Assembly (NCBI GenBank): GCA_017461365.1
Contig: JAFTYG010000003.1
Location: 62,001-126,000, forward strand
From: Clostridia bacterium
GTDB lineage: Bacteria; Bacillota; Clostridia; Oscillospirales; CAG-272
DNA: 64,000 nt
Reading direction: 5' to 3'
Shown: piece after piece, positions 37,171 to 47,393 of the stretch
How the letters are laid out: every line of letters starts with the position of its first letter
Numbering within the stretch: the stretch's first letter is position 1
The notes under the pieces: model-generated
The model's input: the letters and a program-made list of their open reading frames with translations, nothing else
The model's database searches: none
What the model was told of the DNA's origin: nothing
Position numbers and translations under genes: made by a program

Positions 37171-38240
37171 TGAAAAAGAATATTGCTGTTTTAAAGGGAG
37201 ACGGTATCGGCCCTGAGATAGTTGATCAGGCTATACTCGTACTTGACACAGTAGGAAAGAAATTCGGACATGAATTCACATATTCCTATGTCGACATCGG
37301 CGGTTGTAGCATTGATAAATACGGCGTTCCGATAACAGACGAAGGAATGGCAATATGCAAAGCCTCCGACAGTGTACTTTTGGGAGCAGTTGGTGGACCT
37401 AAGTGGGATAACGTAGATCCCTCCATCCGACCTGAAAAGGCCCTCTTGGCTGTTCGTAAAGAGCTTGGACTTTTTGCAAATCTTCGCCCTACAAAACTCT
37501 TTCCTCAGCTTGCCGACGCATCGCCGTTGAAGGAAAATATCGTAGGTAACGGAATAGATCTTATGATCGTTCGCGAGCTCACGGGCGGTATTTACTTCGG
37601 AGCAAGAAGAACCACCATTGAAAACGGTGAAAAAACAGCGACCGATGAAATGACTTATAGTGAGCATGAGATAGAGAGAATAGGCAGAGTTGCATTTGAA
37701 AGTGCTCGCAAGAGAGGAAAGAAAATAGCATCTGTTGATAAAGCTAACGTTCTCGATTCATCAAGACTTTGGAGAGCTGTTATGCATAAGCTTTCCGAGG
37801 AATACCCCTATGTCGAATATTCCGATATACTTGTAGACAACACCGCTATGCAGTTAGTAAAAAATCCCGGACAGTTCGATGTTATCGTTACAGAAAATAT
37901 GTTTGGTGACATTCTTTCCGATGAAGCAAGTATGCTTACAGGATCTATAGGTATGATGCCCTCAGCAAGTCTTTCTTCCGGAACGCTTGGTATGTATGAG
38001 CCCATCCACGGCTCAGCTCCCGATATTGCGGGAATGGACATCGCAAATCCCATAGGAACTATTATGTCTGTTGCAATGATGCTTCGTTTCTCTTTCGATA
38101 TGATGGAAGAGGCAGATGCTATCGAAAATGCTGTAAACAAAGCGCTTGACGACGGTTACAGAACTGCCGATATTTGGAAAGATAGATTTAAAAAGGTTGG
38201 TTGTAAAGAAATGGGAGCTATTATCGCTTCTGATCTTTGA
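37170..38240 (+). CDS. leuB: 3-isopropylmalate dehydrogenase
   Basis: 356 residues. NAD-dependent oxidative decarboxylation of 3-isopropylmalate. [12 protein letters not shown] at the N-terminus, [10 protein letters not shown] near 136, the catalytic Lys-Asp pair ([34 protein letters not shown] reduced to DNTAMQL) and the NAD motif [12 protein letters not shown] are present. Overlaps leuD by one base, so translation is probably coupled. GGAGG lies in the leuD tail. Confidence 0.97.
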   Translation: MKKNIAVLKGDGIGPEIVDQAILVLDTVGKKFGHEFTYSYVDIGGCSIDKYGVPITDEGMAICKASDSVLLGAVGGPKWDNVDPSIRPEKALLAVRKELGLFANLRPTKLFPQLADASPLKENIVGNGIDLMIVRELTGGIYFGARRTTIENGEKTATDEMTYSEHEIERIGRVAFESARKRGKKIASVDKANVLDSSRLWRAVMHKLSEEYPYVEYSDILVDNTAMQLVKNPGQFDVIVTENMFGDILSDEASMLTGSIGMMPSASLSSGTLGMYEPIHGSAPDIAGMDIANPIGTIMSVAMMLRFSFDMMEEADAIENAVNKALDDGYRTADIWKDRFKKVGCKEMGAIIASDL

Positions 38241-38257
38241 GGAAAGGAAATACAAAA

Positions 38258-39328
38258 ATGCTTAATATCAAATACGAATTAGTATCAGAAAAAAAGGCTA
38301 AACCCGATTGGGACAATTTGGGATTTGGTAAATATTTTACCGATCATATGTTTATAATGGATTATGATGCGGGACAGGGCTGGCACGACGCGCGTATAGT
38401 TCCTTATCAAAATCTTTCTCTCGATCCTGCCTGCATGGTATTCCATTACGCACAGGAAATGTTTGAAGGTCTTAAGGCATATCGCACCCCCGACGGATCT
38501 ATCCAGCTTTTCAGACCTGATAAAAACATTGAGCGAATGAATAATACCAACACCCGACTTTGTATCCCTCATCTTGATCCCAACGACGTGCTCGATGCTT
38601 TGAAAGCTATCGTAAACGTTGAAAAGGATTGGGTTCCCGTAAAAGAGGGAACGTCGCTCTATATCCGTCCTTTTATTATTGCAACGGATGTTCAACTCGG
38701 AGTTCACCCCTCCAAGAGCTATAAGTTTATCATAATCATGAGCCCCGTCGGAGCTTATTACGCAGAGGGTATCAAGCCTGTTAAGATATTCGTTGAAACA
38801 GAGTACGTAAGAGCTGTTAAGGGTGGAACAGGCTTTGCCAAGGTCGGCGGAAACTATGCATGCTCTCTTATCGGTCAGGAAAAGGCCGAGAGACTCGGAT
38901 ATTCTCAGGTGCTTTGGCTTGACGGTATTGAGCACAAATACATTGATGAAGTCGGCGCGATGAATGTATTCTTTGTTATAGACGGAAAGGTAGTCACTCC
39001 CGCGCTTGACGAGGGAAATATCCTGCCCGGTGTCACGAGAGCATCTTGCATTGAGATACTCAAAAAGTACGGATATACAGTCGAAGAGCGTAAGCTCTCC
39101 TTAGCTGAGGTCGTCGATGCTTATAAAGCAGGTAAGCTCAATGAAGCATTCGGAACGGGTACGGCTGCAGTCGTTTCTCCTATGGGAGCGCTTGACACCG
39201 AGACCGAGAAGATGGTAATAAACAATGGTGAGATCGGTAAAGTAGCTCAAAAGCTCTACGATACACTTACGGGAATTCAGTGGGGAAGACTTCCAGACGA
39301 ATTCGGATGGACGGTTAAAGTCAACTGA
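38258..39328 (+). CDS. ilvE: Branched-chain amino acid aminotransferase
   Basis: 356 residues, fold-type IV PLP enzyme that makes the final transamination to Leu, Ile and Val. The PLP Lys lies in GTGFAKVGGNYA near 200; the Glu and threonine-loop motifs (LWLDGIEHKYIDEVGAMN, GTGTAAVVSP) are typical of the long BCAT subgroup. A TTG at 38237 extends the frame, but GAGGAAAGGAA sets the ATG at 38258. Last gene of the ilv-leu operon, before a GC-rich hairpin. Confidence 0.95.
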   Translation: MLNIKYELVSEKKAKPDWDNLGFGKYFTDHMFIMDYDAGQGWHDARIVPYQNLSLDPACMVFHYAQEMFEGLKAYRTPDGSIQLFRPDKNIERMNNTNTRLCIPHLDPNDVLDALKAIVNVEKDWVPVKEGTSLYIRPFIIATDVQLGVHPSKSYKFIIIMSPVGAYYAEGIKPVKIFVETEYVRAVKGGTGFAKVGGNYACSLIGQEKAERLGYSQVLWLDGIEHKYIDEVGAMNVFFVIDGKVVTPALDEGNILPGVTRASCIEILKKYGYTVEERKLSLAEVVDAYKAGKLNEAFGTGTAAVVSPMGALDTETEKMVINNGEIGKVAQKLYDTLTGIQWGRLPDEFGWTVKVN

Positions 39329-39334
39329 TAAATA

Positions 39335-39367
39335 CGGTCGCGGGTGGCTATATGTCGCCTGCGACCG
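39335..39367 (+). terminator. Hairpin at the end of the ilv-leu operon
   Basis: CGGTCGC (39335-39341) and GCGACCG (39361-39367) close a 14-pair stem that continues inward with G-U pairs to a TATAT loop. Only ATTTG follows, so it is a poor intrinsic terminator by itself; a factor-dependent stop or mRNA end stabiliser is possible. Confidence 0.5.
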
Positions 39368-39472
39368 ATTTGTGCGGATGAATAAAATTTGTATATATAC
39401 ATATTTATACGTATATATATTCACTAAAATTATTCGATTTTTTCATTACAATATTCAAAATTGTGCAAGTTG

Positions 39473-39486
39473 TCGATAATTATTGA
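39473..39486 (+). promoter_or_regulatory. Possible upstream second ARG box
   Basis: TCGATAATTATTGA resembles an imperfect ArgR half-site pair, about 88 bases centre to centre from the main box. Weak on its own; its position is what makes it worth noting. Confidence 0.3.
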
Positions 39487-39518
39487 ATTAAATTATTAAA
39501 TATTGTCGTTTAAACATA

Positions 39519-39547
39519 TTGACAATTGGTATCTTTGGGTGTATAAT
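39519..39547 (+). promoter_or_regulatory. Sigma-A promoter of the arginine operon
   Basis: TTGACA (39519-39524), 17-base spacer, TATAAT (39542-39547); a near-perfect consensus. Start expected near 39554. Confidence 0.87.
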
Positions 39548-39560
39548 ATACACAAATCAA

Positions 39561-39573
39561 TGAATAATATTCA
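39561..39573 (+). promoter_or_regulatory. ARG box (ArgR/AhrC operator)
   Basis: TGAATAATATTCA is a perfect palindrome with an A centre and closely matches the ArgR/AhrC consensus TGAATAATTATTCA. It lies just after the start site, where a bound hexameric repressor would block initiation when arginine is plentiful. Confidence 0.75.
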
Positions 39574-39612
39574 GCCGAGCTTTTATCGGTCAAAAATCCA
39601 GGAGGCATAAAA

Positions 39613-40839
39613 ATGGAAAAGAAAGATATTAAAAAGGTTGTCCTTGCTTATTCGGGAGGATTGGATACATCCATAATCATTCCGTGGCTCAAGGAGAATT
39701 ACAACAATTGCGAGGTTATCGCAGTAAGCGCGAACGTCGGTCAGAACGACGAGCTTGAGGGACTTGAAGAAAAGGCTATCAAAACAGGTGCATCAAAGAT
39801 ATATATTGAAGACCTTACCGACGAGTTTGTTGACGACTATGTAATCCCTACCGTTATGGCTGGTGCAAAGTATGAGTCCTATATGTTGGGAACGTCTTTC
39901 GCCCGTCCTGTTATCGCCAAGCGTATCGTTGAGATTGCTAAGGCAGAGGGTGCTGACGCGATCTGCCACGGATGCACAGGTAAGGGAAATGACCAGGTTC
40001 GTTTTGAGCTTACAATAAAGGCATTCGCACCCGATATGCCTATAATTGCTCCTTGGCGTGAATGGAGCATCAAATCCCGAGAGGAAGAGATTGACTATGC
40101 CGAGGCGCACAACGTTCCTCTTAAGATAAACCGCGAAACCAACTACTCCAAGGACAAAAACCTTTGGCATCTCAGCCATGAGGGACTTGACCTTGAGGAT
40201 GCAGGAAACGAGCCTCAGTATGAGAAAGAAGGTTTCTTGGAAATGGGCGTTTCGCCTCTCCAGGCTCCCGATGCTCCCACCTACATAACACTCGAATTCG
40301 AGCAGGGACGTCCCGTCGCTTATAACGGTGTTAAGATGAGCGCTAAGGACATCATCCTCAACCTTAATAAGGTTGGCGGAGAAAACGGTATCGGTCTTCT
40401 CGATATAGTCGAGAATCGTCTTGTAGGTATGAAGTGTCGCGGCGTTTATGAGACTCCCGGTGGAGAGATACTCTACGCTGCTCATAACTATCTTGAAACA
40501 CTTTGCCTTGATAAATACACAGCTCACAAGAAAGAAGAACTTTCTGTAACCTTTGCTGATCTTGTTTACAACGGTCAGTGGTTCACACCTCTTCGTGAGG
40601 CACTCAGCGCATTTGTTGACAAGACACAAGAGCACGTTACAGGTAAGGTAAAGCTTAAGCTCTACAAGGGTAACATCATCAAAGCAGGCGCATGGAGCGA
40701 TTATTCACTCTATTCCGAGGAGATCGCTACATTCGGTGAGGATCATGTATTCGATCAGTCCGACGCAACAGGCTTTATCAACCTCTTTGGCTTGCCTATA
40801 AAGGTTCAGGCTCAGGTTAACGAAAAGAACGCAAAATAA
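39613..40839 (+). CDS. argG: Argininosuccinate synthase
   Basis: 408 residues. Joins citrulline and aspartate using ATP. N-type PP-loop [16 protein letters not shown] at residues 11-26, citrulline/aspartate loop [16 protein letters not shown] recognised from [10 protein letters not shown], and [17 protein letters not shown] precedes the ATG. First gene of a seven-gene arginine operon under the ARG box. Confidence 0.97.
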   Translation: MEKKDIKKVVLAYSGGLDTSIIIPWLKENYNNCEVIAVSANVGQNDELEGLEEKAIKTGASKIYIEDLTDEFVDDYVIPTVMAGAKYESYMLGTSFARPVIAKRIVEIAKAEGADAICHGCTGKGNDQVRFELTIKAFAPDMPIIAPWREWSIKSREEEIDYAEAHNVPLKINRETNYSKDKNLWHLSHEGLDLEDAGNEPQYEKEGFLEMGVSPLQAPDAPTYITLEFEQGRPVAYNGVKMSAKDIILNLNKVGGENGIGLLDIVENRLVGMKCRGVYETPGGEILYAAHNYLETLCLDKYTAHKKEELSVTFADLVYNGQWFTPLREALSAFVDKTQEHVTGKVKLKLYKGNIIKAGAWSDYSLYSEEIATFGEDHVFDQSDATGFINLFGLPIKVQAQVNEKNAK

Positions 40840-40862
40840 TTAAAAATCAAAAAAGGACTCGT

Positions 40863-40891
40863 TTGCCTGCCGCCCAAAAAGCGACAGGCAA
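40863..40891 (+). other. Intercistronic hairpin between argG and argH
   Basis: TTGCCTG (40863-40869) pairs with CAGGCAA (40885-40891), then a C/A mismatch and CGC/GCG inside. No T-run follows. It is likely an mRNA-stability or processing element that lets argG be expressed at a level different from the later genes. Confidence 0.5.
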
Positions 40892-40909
40892 TACGCGCTA
40901 AATATACTT

Positions 40910-42286
40910 ATGGAAAAAATGTGGGCAGGAAGGTTTGCCAAAGCTCTTGACAGTAAGGCAGACGACTTTAATTCATCTATCCGCTTCGATTGTAAGATGT
41001 ACCGTCAGGATATAAAAGGCTCTATCGCGCACGCAGAAATGCTTGCTGCTCAGAAGATCATATCAGAGAGCGACAGAGACGTAATAGTAAGCGGACTTTG
41101 CGATATACTTCGTGATATTGACAACGGCGATCTTGAAATAGATATGAGCTGTGAAGATATTCATATGTTCGTAGAATCGGAGCTTACAAAACGCGTAGGC
41201 GATGCTGGCAAGCGTTTGCATACTGCGAGAAGTCGAAATGACCAGGTAGCAGTTGACGTAAGATTATATCTGCGCGACGAAGCTGACGAGATACTTGCGC
41301 TTTTAAAACAGCTTGTCGAAGATATTACCGACAAAGCAGAACAGAATAAAGCGGTAATCGTACCCGGATACACGCATCTGCAAAGAGCTCAGCCTATAAC
41401 ATTCGGTCATCATCTTATGGCGTATGCGATGATGCTTTTGAGAGATATTGGCAGGATAAAAGACGCTACCGCAAGAATGAACTACTCACCCTTAGGCTCT
41501 TGCGCGTTGGCGGGTACTACCTACAATACAGACCGCCGCATGGAGGCAGCAAAGCTCGGATTTGACGGCATTATGCTCAACAGTATCGACGGAGTTTCGG
41601 ACAGAGATTTTTGTATCGAATTCATGAGCGCATTTTCAACCATAATGATGCATTTGTCAAGATTTTCCGAAGAAATAATTCTTTGGTCAAGTTGGGAATT
41701 CAGATATGTAGAGCTTGACGATTCGTTCACAACGGGCTCGTCGATAATGCCCCAGAAAAAGAACTCTGATATGGCAGAGCTTGTACGCGGTAAAACGGGT
41801 AGAGTTTACGGCGACCTTATGACCATTCTCACACTCATGAAGGGACTTCCTCTTGCTTACAACAAGGATATGCAGGAGGATAAGGAAGCGCTATTCGATT
41901 CCATTGAAACAGTTAAAATGTGCCTTGATATTTTTGCGCCCATGATACGCACAATGAAGGTAAAACCCGAAAATATGTACAGAGCGGCGCAGGAAGGCTT
42001 TATAAATGCGACCGACCTTGCCGATTATCTGACAAAGAAAGGAATGCCTTTCAGAATCGCATATAAGACAGTCGGACAAATAGTTGCGGAATGTATAGAA
42101 AAGAAATGCGTGCTCGACGATCTTCCGATTGAAGCTTACAGAGCCCACAGCGAACTTTTCTGCAATGATCTTTATAACGAAATATCCTTGGAAACCTGTG
42201 TAAGCAAACGACTCTCGGAGGGCGGAACATCCGTAAGCTCGGTAGAAGCACAGATCACTTACGTAAGAAAGGAACTGCAAAAATGA
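40910..42286 (+). CDS. argH: Argininosuccinate lyase
   Basis: 458 residues of the fumarase/aspartase superfamily. WAGRFAKALDSKADDFNSS at the start, HTARSRNDQVAVD, the catalytic loop GSSIMPQKKNSDMAEL near 278-293 and GYTHLQRAQP are diagnostic. Splits argininosuccinate to arginine and fumarate. The ribosome binding site before ATG 40910 is weak. Its stop overlaps the argC start as ATGA. Confidence 0.97.
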   Translation: MEKMWAGRFAKALDSKADDFNSSIRFDCKMYRQDIKGSIAHAEMLAAQKIISESDRDVIVSGLCDILRDIDNGDLEIDMSCEDIHMFVESELTKRVGDAGKRLHTARSRNDQVAVDVRLYLRDEADEILALLKQLVEDITDKAEQNKAVIVPGYTHLQRAQPITFGHHLMAYAMMLLRDIGRIKDATARMNYSPLGSCALAGTTYNTDRRMEAAKLGFDGIMLNSIDGVSDRDFCIEFMSAFSTIMMHLSRFSEEIILWSSWEFRYVELDDSFTTGSSIMPQKKNSDMAELVRGKTGRVYGDLMTILTLMKGLPLAYNKDMQEDKEALFDSIETVKMCLDIFAPMIRTMKVKPENMYRAAQEGFINATDLADYLTKKGMPFRIAYKTVGQIVAECIEKKCVLDDLPIEAYRAHSELFCNDLYNEISLETCVSKRLSEGGTSVSSVEAQITYVRKELQK

Positions 42287-43212
42287 AAAAAATATTCATT
42301 GACGGAAGTGTCGGTACAACCGGACTCCGCATTGCTGAGCGTCTCGAAAACAGAAAAGATATAGAGATCATTACGCTTCCCGAGGATAAAAGAAAAGATC
42401 CGAATTCAAGAAAAAAAGCTCTGAATTCTTGCGACGTTGCCTTTCTTTGTCTCCCCGATCCCGCGGCGATAGAAGCGGTTGAGATGATCGATAATCCCAA
42501 TACAGTGGTTATAGATGCCTCCACAGCTCACAGAACCAACGACGGTTGGTGCTACGGATTTCCCGAACTTTCCGACACCATAAAGGACAGGCTCCCCACA
42601 TCAAAGCGAATTGCCGTTCCGGGATGCCATGCAAGCGGCTTTATATCGCTTGTGTATCCATTGATCGAAGCGGGATTTATATCAGCTGATACGAAGCTCA
42701 CCTGTCACTCTATAACAGGTTATAGCGGAGGCGGGAAGAAGATGATAGCGGAGTACGAGGATGAAGGCAAGGACTTTCTTCTTAAAGCGCCGAGACAGTA
42801 CGGACTTACTCAACAGCATAAGCATCTCAAAGAGATGAAAAAAATAACAGGGCTTGAAAGCGAACCTATTTTTTGTCCGATAGTTTCAGACTTTTACAGT
42901 GGAATGACGGTAACTGTACCATTGTTTGCCACCGACTTAAAAAAGGGAACTATCGACGATATTAAAACGCTTTACAAAGAAAAGTACAACAGCGATATTG
43001 TTAAATATACAGACGGAGATACATTGGAAGGCTTTATTTCGGCGCACAACGTTGCCAAAAAGGATTCTATGCAGGTCACCGTTTGCGGAAACAGCGACAG
43101 AATACTTCTTGTAGCTATGTACGACAACCTTGGAAAAGGTGCGTCAGGTGCAGCAGTTGAATGTTTAAATTATGTTTTGGGTGTAGCACCCGAAACGGGA
43201 CTTGAATTATAA
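42283..43212 (+). CDS. argC: N-acetyl-gamma-glutamyl-phosphate reductase (type 2)
   Basis: 309 residues, the short type 2 AGPR rather than the usual 345-residue form. DGSVGTTGLRIAERL binds NADP, the catalytic Cys is in VPGCHASGF near 117, and GYSGGGKKMIAEYE follows. Reduces N-acetylglutamyl phosphate to the semialdehyde. Coupled to argH through a 4-base ATGA overlap. Confidence 0.95.
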   Translation: MKKIFIDGSVGTTGLRIAERLENRKDIEIITLPEDKRKDPNSRKKALNSCDVAFLCLPDPAAIEAVEMIDNPNTVVIDASTAHRTNDGWCYGFPELSDTIKDRLPTSKRIAVPGCHASGFISLVYPLIEAGFISADTKLTCHSITGYSGGGKKMIAEYEDEGKDFLLKAPRQYGLTQQHKHLKEMKKITGLESEPIFCPIVSDFYSGMTVTVPLFATDLKKGTIDDIKTLYKEKYNSDIVKYTDGDTLEGFISAHNVAKKDSMQVTVCGNSDRILLVAMYDNLGKGASGAAVECLNYVLGVAPETGLEL

Positions 43213-43225
43213 CAGGAGAAAAATT

Positions 43226-44437
43226 ATGGAACAGATAAAAGGCGGAGTATGCGCCGCTCTCGGTTTTAAAGCAAACGGAATACATTGCGGAATACGCCGT
43301 AATAAATCCAAGCGCGATCTTGCTTTGATATACAGTGAGATATCTGCAAACGCGGCTGCTGTTTATACACAAAACCTTGTAAAGGGAGCACCTCTTACAG
43401 TAACGAAAGCTCATATCGCCGACGGCAAGGCGCAGGCTATGATCTGCAACAGCGGAAACGCGAATACCTGCAATGCAAACGGTATAGAAATTGCAGAGCA
43501 GATGAGTGACCTTCTCGCGAAGGAGATGCAGATAAATCCCAAAGACGTCATCGTTGCTTCGACCGGTGTTATAGGTCAGCCCTTAAATATTGAACCGATA
43601 GCAACGGGGATTCCCGCACTCGTAGCAGGGCTCGGTGACCACAGCGACTATGCTTGCGAAGGTATAATGACTACCGATACAAAACCGAAGGAAATAGCTT
43701 TCGAGTTTGAGATAAACGGGACAAAATGTCATATCGGCGGAATTGCCAAGGGAAGCGGAATGATCCATCCCAATATGGCAACAATGCTCGTCTTTGTAAC
43801 CACCGACTGCGCAATATCCTCCGAAATGCTTTCCAAGGCATTAAAGGAAGATGTTAAAACGTCATTTAACATGGTAAGTGTTGATGGCGATACGTCCACC
43901 AACGATATGGTATCGATCATGGCTAACGGTCTTGCGAAGAACAAGGAGATCACAACAGACGGCACAGATTTTGACGTATTCTGTGAGGCTCTTCATGCGG
44001 TAACAGCATATCTGTGCAGAATGATCGCAGGCGACGGCGAAGGCGCTACAAAGCTGCTTGAATGTGTTGTTACAGGCGCTAAGGACGGTGAGACTGCAAA
44101 AGTGGTCGCTAAGTCTGTTATTTGCTCCTCGTTGTTCAAAGCCGCTATGTTCGGAGCTGACGCTAACTGGGGACGTGTGCTTTGCGCTATCGGTTACAGC
44201 GGAGCTGATGTAAATATCAATGCTGTAGACGTTGCGTTCCGTTCGGTAAAAGGTGAGATTGCTGTTTGCAAAAACGGCGCAGGCATTGAATTCTCTGAAG
44301 AGAAGGCAAAAGAGATACTTCTTGAAAGTGAAATACAAATACTTATTGAATTAGATACTGCCGACGGTGCTGCGACCGCTTGGGGATGTGACCTTACTTA
44401 CGATTACGTTAAGATAAACGGAGATTACAGAACATGA
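43226..44437 (+). CDS. argJ: Glutamate N-acetyltransferase / amino-acid acetyltransferase
   Basis: 403 residues. ArgJ transfers acetyl from N-acetylornithine to glutamate, allowing the cyclic pathway; bifunctional forms also use acetyl-CoA. The autoprocessing site Ala-Thr lies in GMIHPNMATMLVFV near residue 185, where cleavage makes alpha and beta chains with Thr as nucleophile. CNSGNANTCN and the GDGEGATK motif are typical. The frame is open upstream to a TTG at 43202, but CAGGAG places the start at 43226. No separate argA or argE is present in the window, consistent with the cyclic route. Confidence 0.95.
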   Translation: MEQIKGGVCAALGFKANGIHCGIRRNKSKRDLALIYSEISANAAAVYTQNLVKGAPLTVTKAHIADGKAQAMICNSGNANTCNANGIEIAEQMSDLLAKEMQINPKDVIVASTGVIGQPLNIEPIATGIPALVAGLGDHSDYACEGIMTTDTKPKEIAFEFEINGTKCHIGGIAKGSGMIHPNMATMLVFVTTDCAISSEMLSKALKEDVKTSFNMVSVDGDTSTNDMVSIMANGLAKNKEITTDGTDFDVFCEALHAVTAYLCRMIAGDGEGATKLLECVVTGAKDGETAKVVAKSVICSSLFKAAMFGADANWGRVLCAIGYSGADVNINAVDVAFRSVKGEIAVCKNGAGIEFSEEKAKEILLESEIQILIELDTADGAATAWGCDLTYDYVKINGDYRT

Positions 44438-45321
44438 TCGGAGACAATATGGAGATAAATAACGCACAAAGGGCACAGATACTCATTGAAGCCTTGCCCT
44501 ATATAAAGAAATATTATAATAAGATCATAGTTATCAAATACGGCGGAAACGCTATGATAAACGACGACCTTAAGGAAGCTGTAATGGGAGATATAGTTCT
44601 TCTCTCGCTTATAGGTATAAAAGTCGTTCTTGTTCACGGCGGAGGTCCTGAGATCACGGAAATGCTTTCCAAGGTAGGAAAGAAGACCGAATTTGTTGAC
44701 GGTCTACGCGTTACCGACAAGGAAGCTGTTGATATTGTACAGATGGTACTTGCTGGAAAGATAAATAAAAATCTTGTAAATCTTTTGCAAAACAAAGGCG
44801 GCAAGGCTATCGGACTTTGCGGTATCGACGGTCATATGATAAAGGCTGAGCAGCTCGATGAGCGTCTCGGATATGTAGGCGAAATAACAGACGTAAACGT
44901 TGATCCTATTCTCGACGTTTTGGAAAAAGGATATATTCCCGTCGTATCTACCATAGGATATGATGACGAGGGTAATTCTTATAATATCAACGCAGATACG
45001 GCTGCGGCAAGAATTGCAGGTCAACTAAAATGTGAAAGCCTTTTCTCAATGACAGATATTGACGGCATACTCAGAGATAAAAATGATCCTTCCACACTCA
45101 TCTCAAAGATAAATGTAAGTGATGCTCCTCAGCTTATCCGCGAGGGAGTTATCAGCGGAGGAATGATACCTAAAGTCAACTGTTGCATTGAAGCGATCAG
45201 ACGCGGAGTTGGAAAGGTATTTATCATAGACGGACGGATACCACACGCTATACTTATCGAAACATTGACCGATGAAGGAATTGGCACAATGTTCGTTTCG
45301 GGTAATTATTATGAGCATTAA
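44434..45321 (+). CDS. argB: Acetylglutamate kinase
   Basis: 295 residues. Phosphorylates N-acetylglutamate, normally the arginine-feedback step. VIKYGGNAM, LVHGGGPEITEML and the NINADTAAARIAGQL segment are diagnostic of the amino acid kinase family. The N-terminal helix of about 25 residues before the first strand fits arginine-sensitive hexameric forms. ATG 44434 overlaps the argJ stop as ATGA; ATG 44449 behind CGGAG is an equally plausible start and better fits typical ArgB N-termini. Confidence 0.95.
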   Translation: MIGDNMEINNAQRAQILIEALPYIKKYYNKIIVIKYGGNAMINDDLKEAVMGDIVLLSLIGIKVVLVHGGGPEITEMLSKVGKKTEFVDGLRVTDKEAVDIVQMVLAGKINKNLVNLLQNKGGKAIGLCGIDGHMIKAEQLDERLGYVGEITDVNVDPILDVLEKGYIPVVSTIGYDDEGNSYNINADTAAARIAGQLKCESLFSMTDIDGILRDKNDPSTLISKINVSDAPQLIREGVISGGMIPKVNCCIEAIRRGVGKVFIIDGRIPHAILIETLTDEGIGTMFVSGNYYEH

Positions 45322-46474
45322 AGAACTTGATAAAGAATACGTTGCGGCGACCTATGCGCGTTTTCCGATATGTTTAACGGCAGGAAACGGTTCAAGAGTC
45401 GTTGACGACGAGGGAAAGGAATATATCGACCTCGGTACGGGAATTGCCGTTAATACCTTTGGATATTCCGACAATGCATGGGCAGATACGGTATCTAAGC
45501 AATTGAATACGATACAACACACGTCCAATCTTTATTACAGTGAGCCCTGCGCGCGCCTTGCGGAACAGCTTTGTCTGCGCACGGGAATGAAAAAAGTCTT
45601 TTTTTCCAATTCCGGTGCAGAAGCAAACGAATGTGCGATCAAGGCTGCAAGAAAGTACGGAGAGCTCAACAAGGGAGCTGAATATACTACTATAATCACG
45701 CTTCGTGACAGCTTCCACGGAAGAACCGTAACTACGCTTGCCGCAACAGGTCAGGAAGTTTTTCACAAGGACTTTTTGCCTCTTACAAGCGGATTTGTAC
45801 ACGCGATTGCAAACGATATTGAGGATGTAAAGAGACTCGCATCTGAAAATAAGTGCTGCGCCGTAATGTTCGAGGTCGTTCAGGGAGAAGGCGGAGTGCG
45901 TCCTCTCACCCAAGAATTTTTGACTGCTCTTGAGTCCTTTGCAAGAGAAAACAATCTTTTGCTTATCGCAGACGAGGTACAAACAGGAAACGGAAGAACG
46001 GGACAGCTTTACGGCTATATGAATTTTGGTATCACCCCAGATATTGTATCGACGGCTAAGGGACTTGGCGGAGGTCTGCCGATAGGGGCCACTATGCTCG
46101 GAGAACGCGTAAAGGACGTACTTGGTGCAAGTATGCACGGTTCAACCTTTGGCGGAAATCCCGTTTGTTGCGCGGGCGCGTTAAATATCCTCTCACGTCT
46201 CACTGATGAATGTCTCGAAGGAGTTCGTCAAAGGAGCGCGTACATATTCGATCAACTCACAGGCGCAAAGGGCATAAAGAATGTCAGCGGTTTGGGACTT
46301 ATGATCGGTGTTGAATGTGAAAAAGACGCAACCGATGTGATTACAGCTTGCAGAGAGCGTGGCGTTCTCGTTATAAAGGCAAAGAATAAAGTAAGACTTC
46401 TTCCTGCATTGAATATACCAATGGACGATCTTAAAAAATCAATTGAAATACTCAAGGAGGTGTGCGCTGAATGA
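45311..46474 (+). CDS. argD: Acetylornithine aminotransferase
   Basis: 387 residues, class III PLP aminotransferase. IDLGTGIAVNTFGY near the N-terminus, FSNSGAEANECAIKAARKY, FHGRTVTTLAATG, LIADEVQTGNGRTG and the PLP Lys in STAKGLGGGLPIGA near 239 are clear. The frame is open upstream into argB, but homologues start at about MSIKELDKEYV, so ATG 45311 is used, overlapping argB by 11 bases. Its stop overlaps argF. Confidence 0.95.
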   Translation: MSIKELDKEYVAATYARFPICLTAGNGSRVVDDEGKEYIDLGTGIAVNTFGYSDNAWADTVSKQLNTIQHTSNLYYSEPCARLAEQLCLRTGMKKVFFSNSGAEANECAIKAARKYGELNKGAEYTTIITLRDSFHGRTVTTLAATGQEVFHKDFLPLTSGFVHAIANDIEDVKRLASENKCCAVMFEVVQGEGGVRPLTQEFLTALESFARENNLLLIADEVQTGNGRTGQLYGYMNFGITPDIVSTAKGLGGGLPIGATMLGERVKDVLGASMHGSTFGGNPVCCAGALNILSRLTDECLEGVRQRSAYIFDQLTGAKGIKNVSGLGLMIGVECEKDATDVITACRERGVLVIKAKNKVRLLPALNIPMDDLKKSIEILKEVCAE

Positions 46475-47373
46475 AACACTTGTTGAAACTTATGGATCTT
46501 TCCACAGCGGAGATCACAGAAATTCTCAATCTTGCAGACCAATTAAAATATGAAAAGAAAAACGGAATAAAGCACCATATTCTGGAGGGAAAGACTTTAG
46601 GACTTATTTTTGAAAAGTCCTCTACGCGTACGCGCGTTTCCTTCGAGGTAGGTATGTACGATCTCGGAGGCTCAGCGCTCTTTCTCAGCTCGCGCGATCT
46701 GCAGATAGGCAGAGGCGAGCCCGTCGAAGATACCGCTCGCGTCCTTTCCCGTTATCTTGACGGCATTATGATACGTACTTTTGCTCAGGAAGAGGTAGAA
46801 GCTCTTGCAAACTACGGTTCTATTCCGATAATTAACGGACTTACCGATTATTGCCATCCTTGCCAGGTTCTTGCCGACCTTATGACGATCAGAGAGCATA
46901 AAGGCGTTATAAAGGGCAACAAGCTCTGCTACATCGGAGACGGAAATAATATGACAAATTCTCTTATCGTCGGTGGTATAAAGATGGGAATGTCTGTAGC
47001 TGTTGCTTGTCCCAAAGGATATGAACCCGATGCCGAGATCATGAAATGGGCAAGCGAAAACGGAGATTTCCTTTGTACAGACAATGTTCTTGAGGCAGCA
47101 AAGGATGCGGACGTACTTTATACCGACGTATGGGCATCTATGGGCCAGGAGGCAGAAGCCGAGGAAAGAAAGAAGATATTCAAGGGCTATCAAATAAATT
47201 CCGAGGTAATGTCTGTTGCGCATAGCGACGCTATGGTACTCCACTGCCTGCCCGCTCACCGTGAAGAAGAGATCACGGCAGAGGTATTTGAAGCTCACGC
47301 AGATGAAATATTCGACGAAGCAGAAAACAGATTGCACGCCCAAAAAGCTGTACTTGTTAAGTGTATATCGTAA
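46471..47373 (+). CDS. argF: Ornithine carbamoyltransferase
   Basis: 300 residues. Makes citrulline from ornithine and carbamoyl phosphate. Carbamoyl phosphate loop [13 protein letters not shown] near 50, [11 protein letters not shown], and the HCLPAHR motif near 258 are all intact. GGAGGTG in the argD tail precedes the ATG, which overlaps argD by 4 bases. No carbamoyl phosphate synthase genes lie in this window. Confidence 0.97.
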   Translation: MKHLLKLMDLSTAEITEILNLADQLKYEKKNGIKHHILEGKTLGLIFEKSSTRTRVSFEVGMYDLGGSALFLSSRDLQIGRGEPVEDTARVLSRYLDGIMIRTFAQEEVEALANYGSIPIINGLTDYCHPCQVLADLMTIREHKGVIKGNKLCYIGDGNNMTNSLIVGGIKMGMSVAVACPKGYEPDAEIMKWASENGDFLCTDNVLEAAKDADVLYTDVWASMGQEAEAEERKKIFKGYQINSEVMSVAHSDAMVLHCLPAHREEEITAEVFEAHADEIFDEAENRLHAQKAVLVKCIS

Positions 47374-47393
47374 AAAGGGAAGAGGTGACAAAT

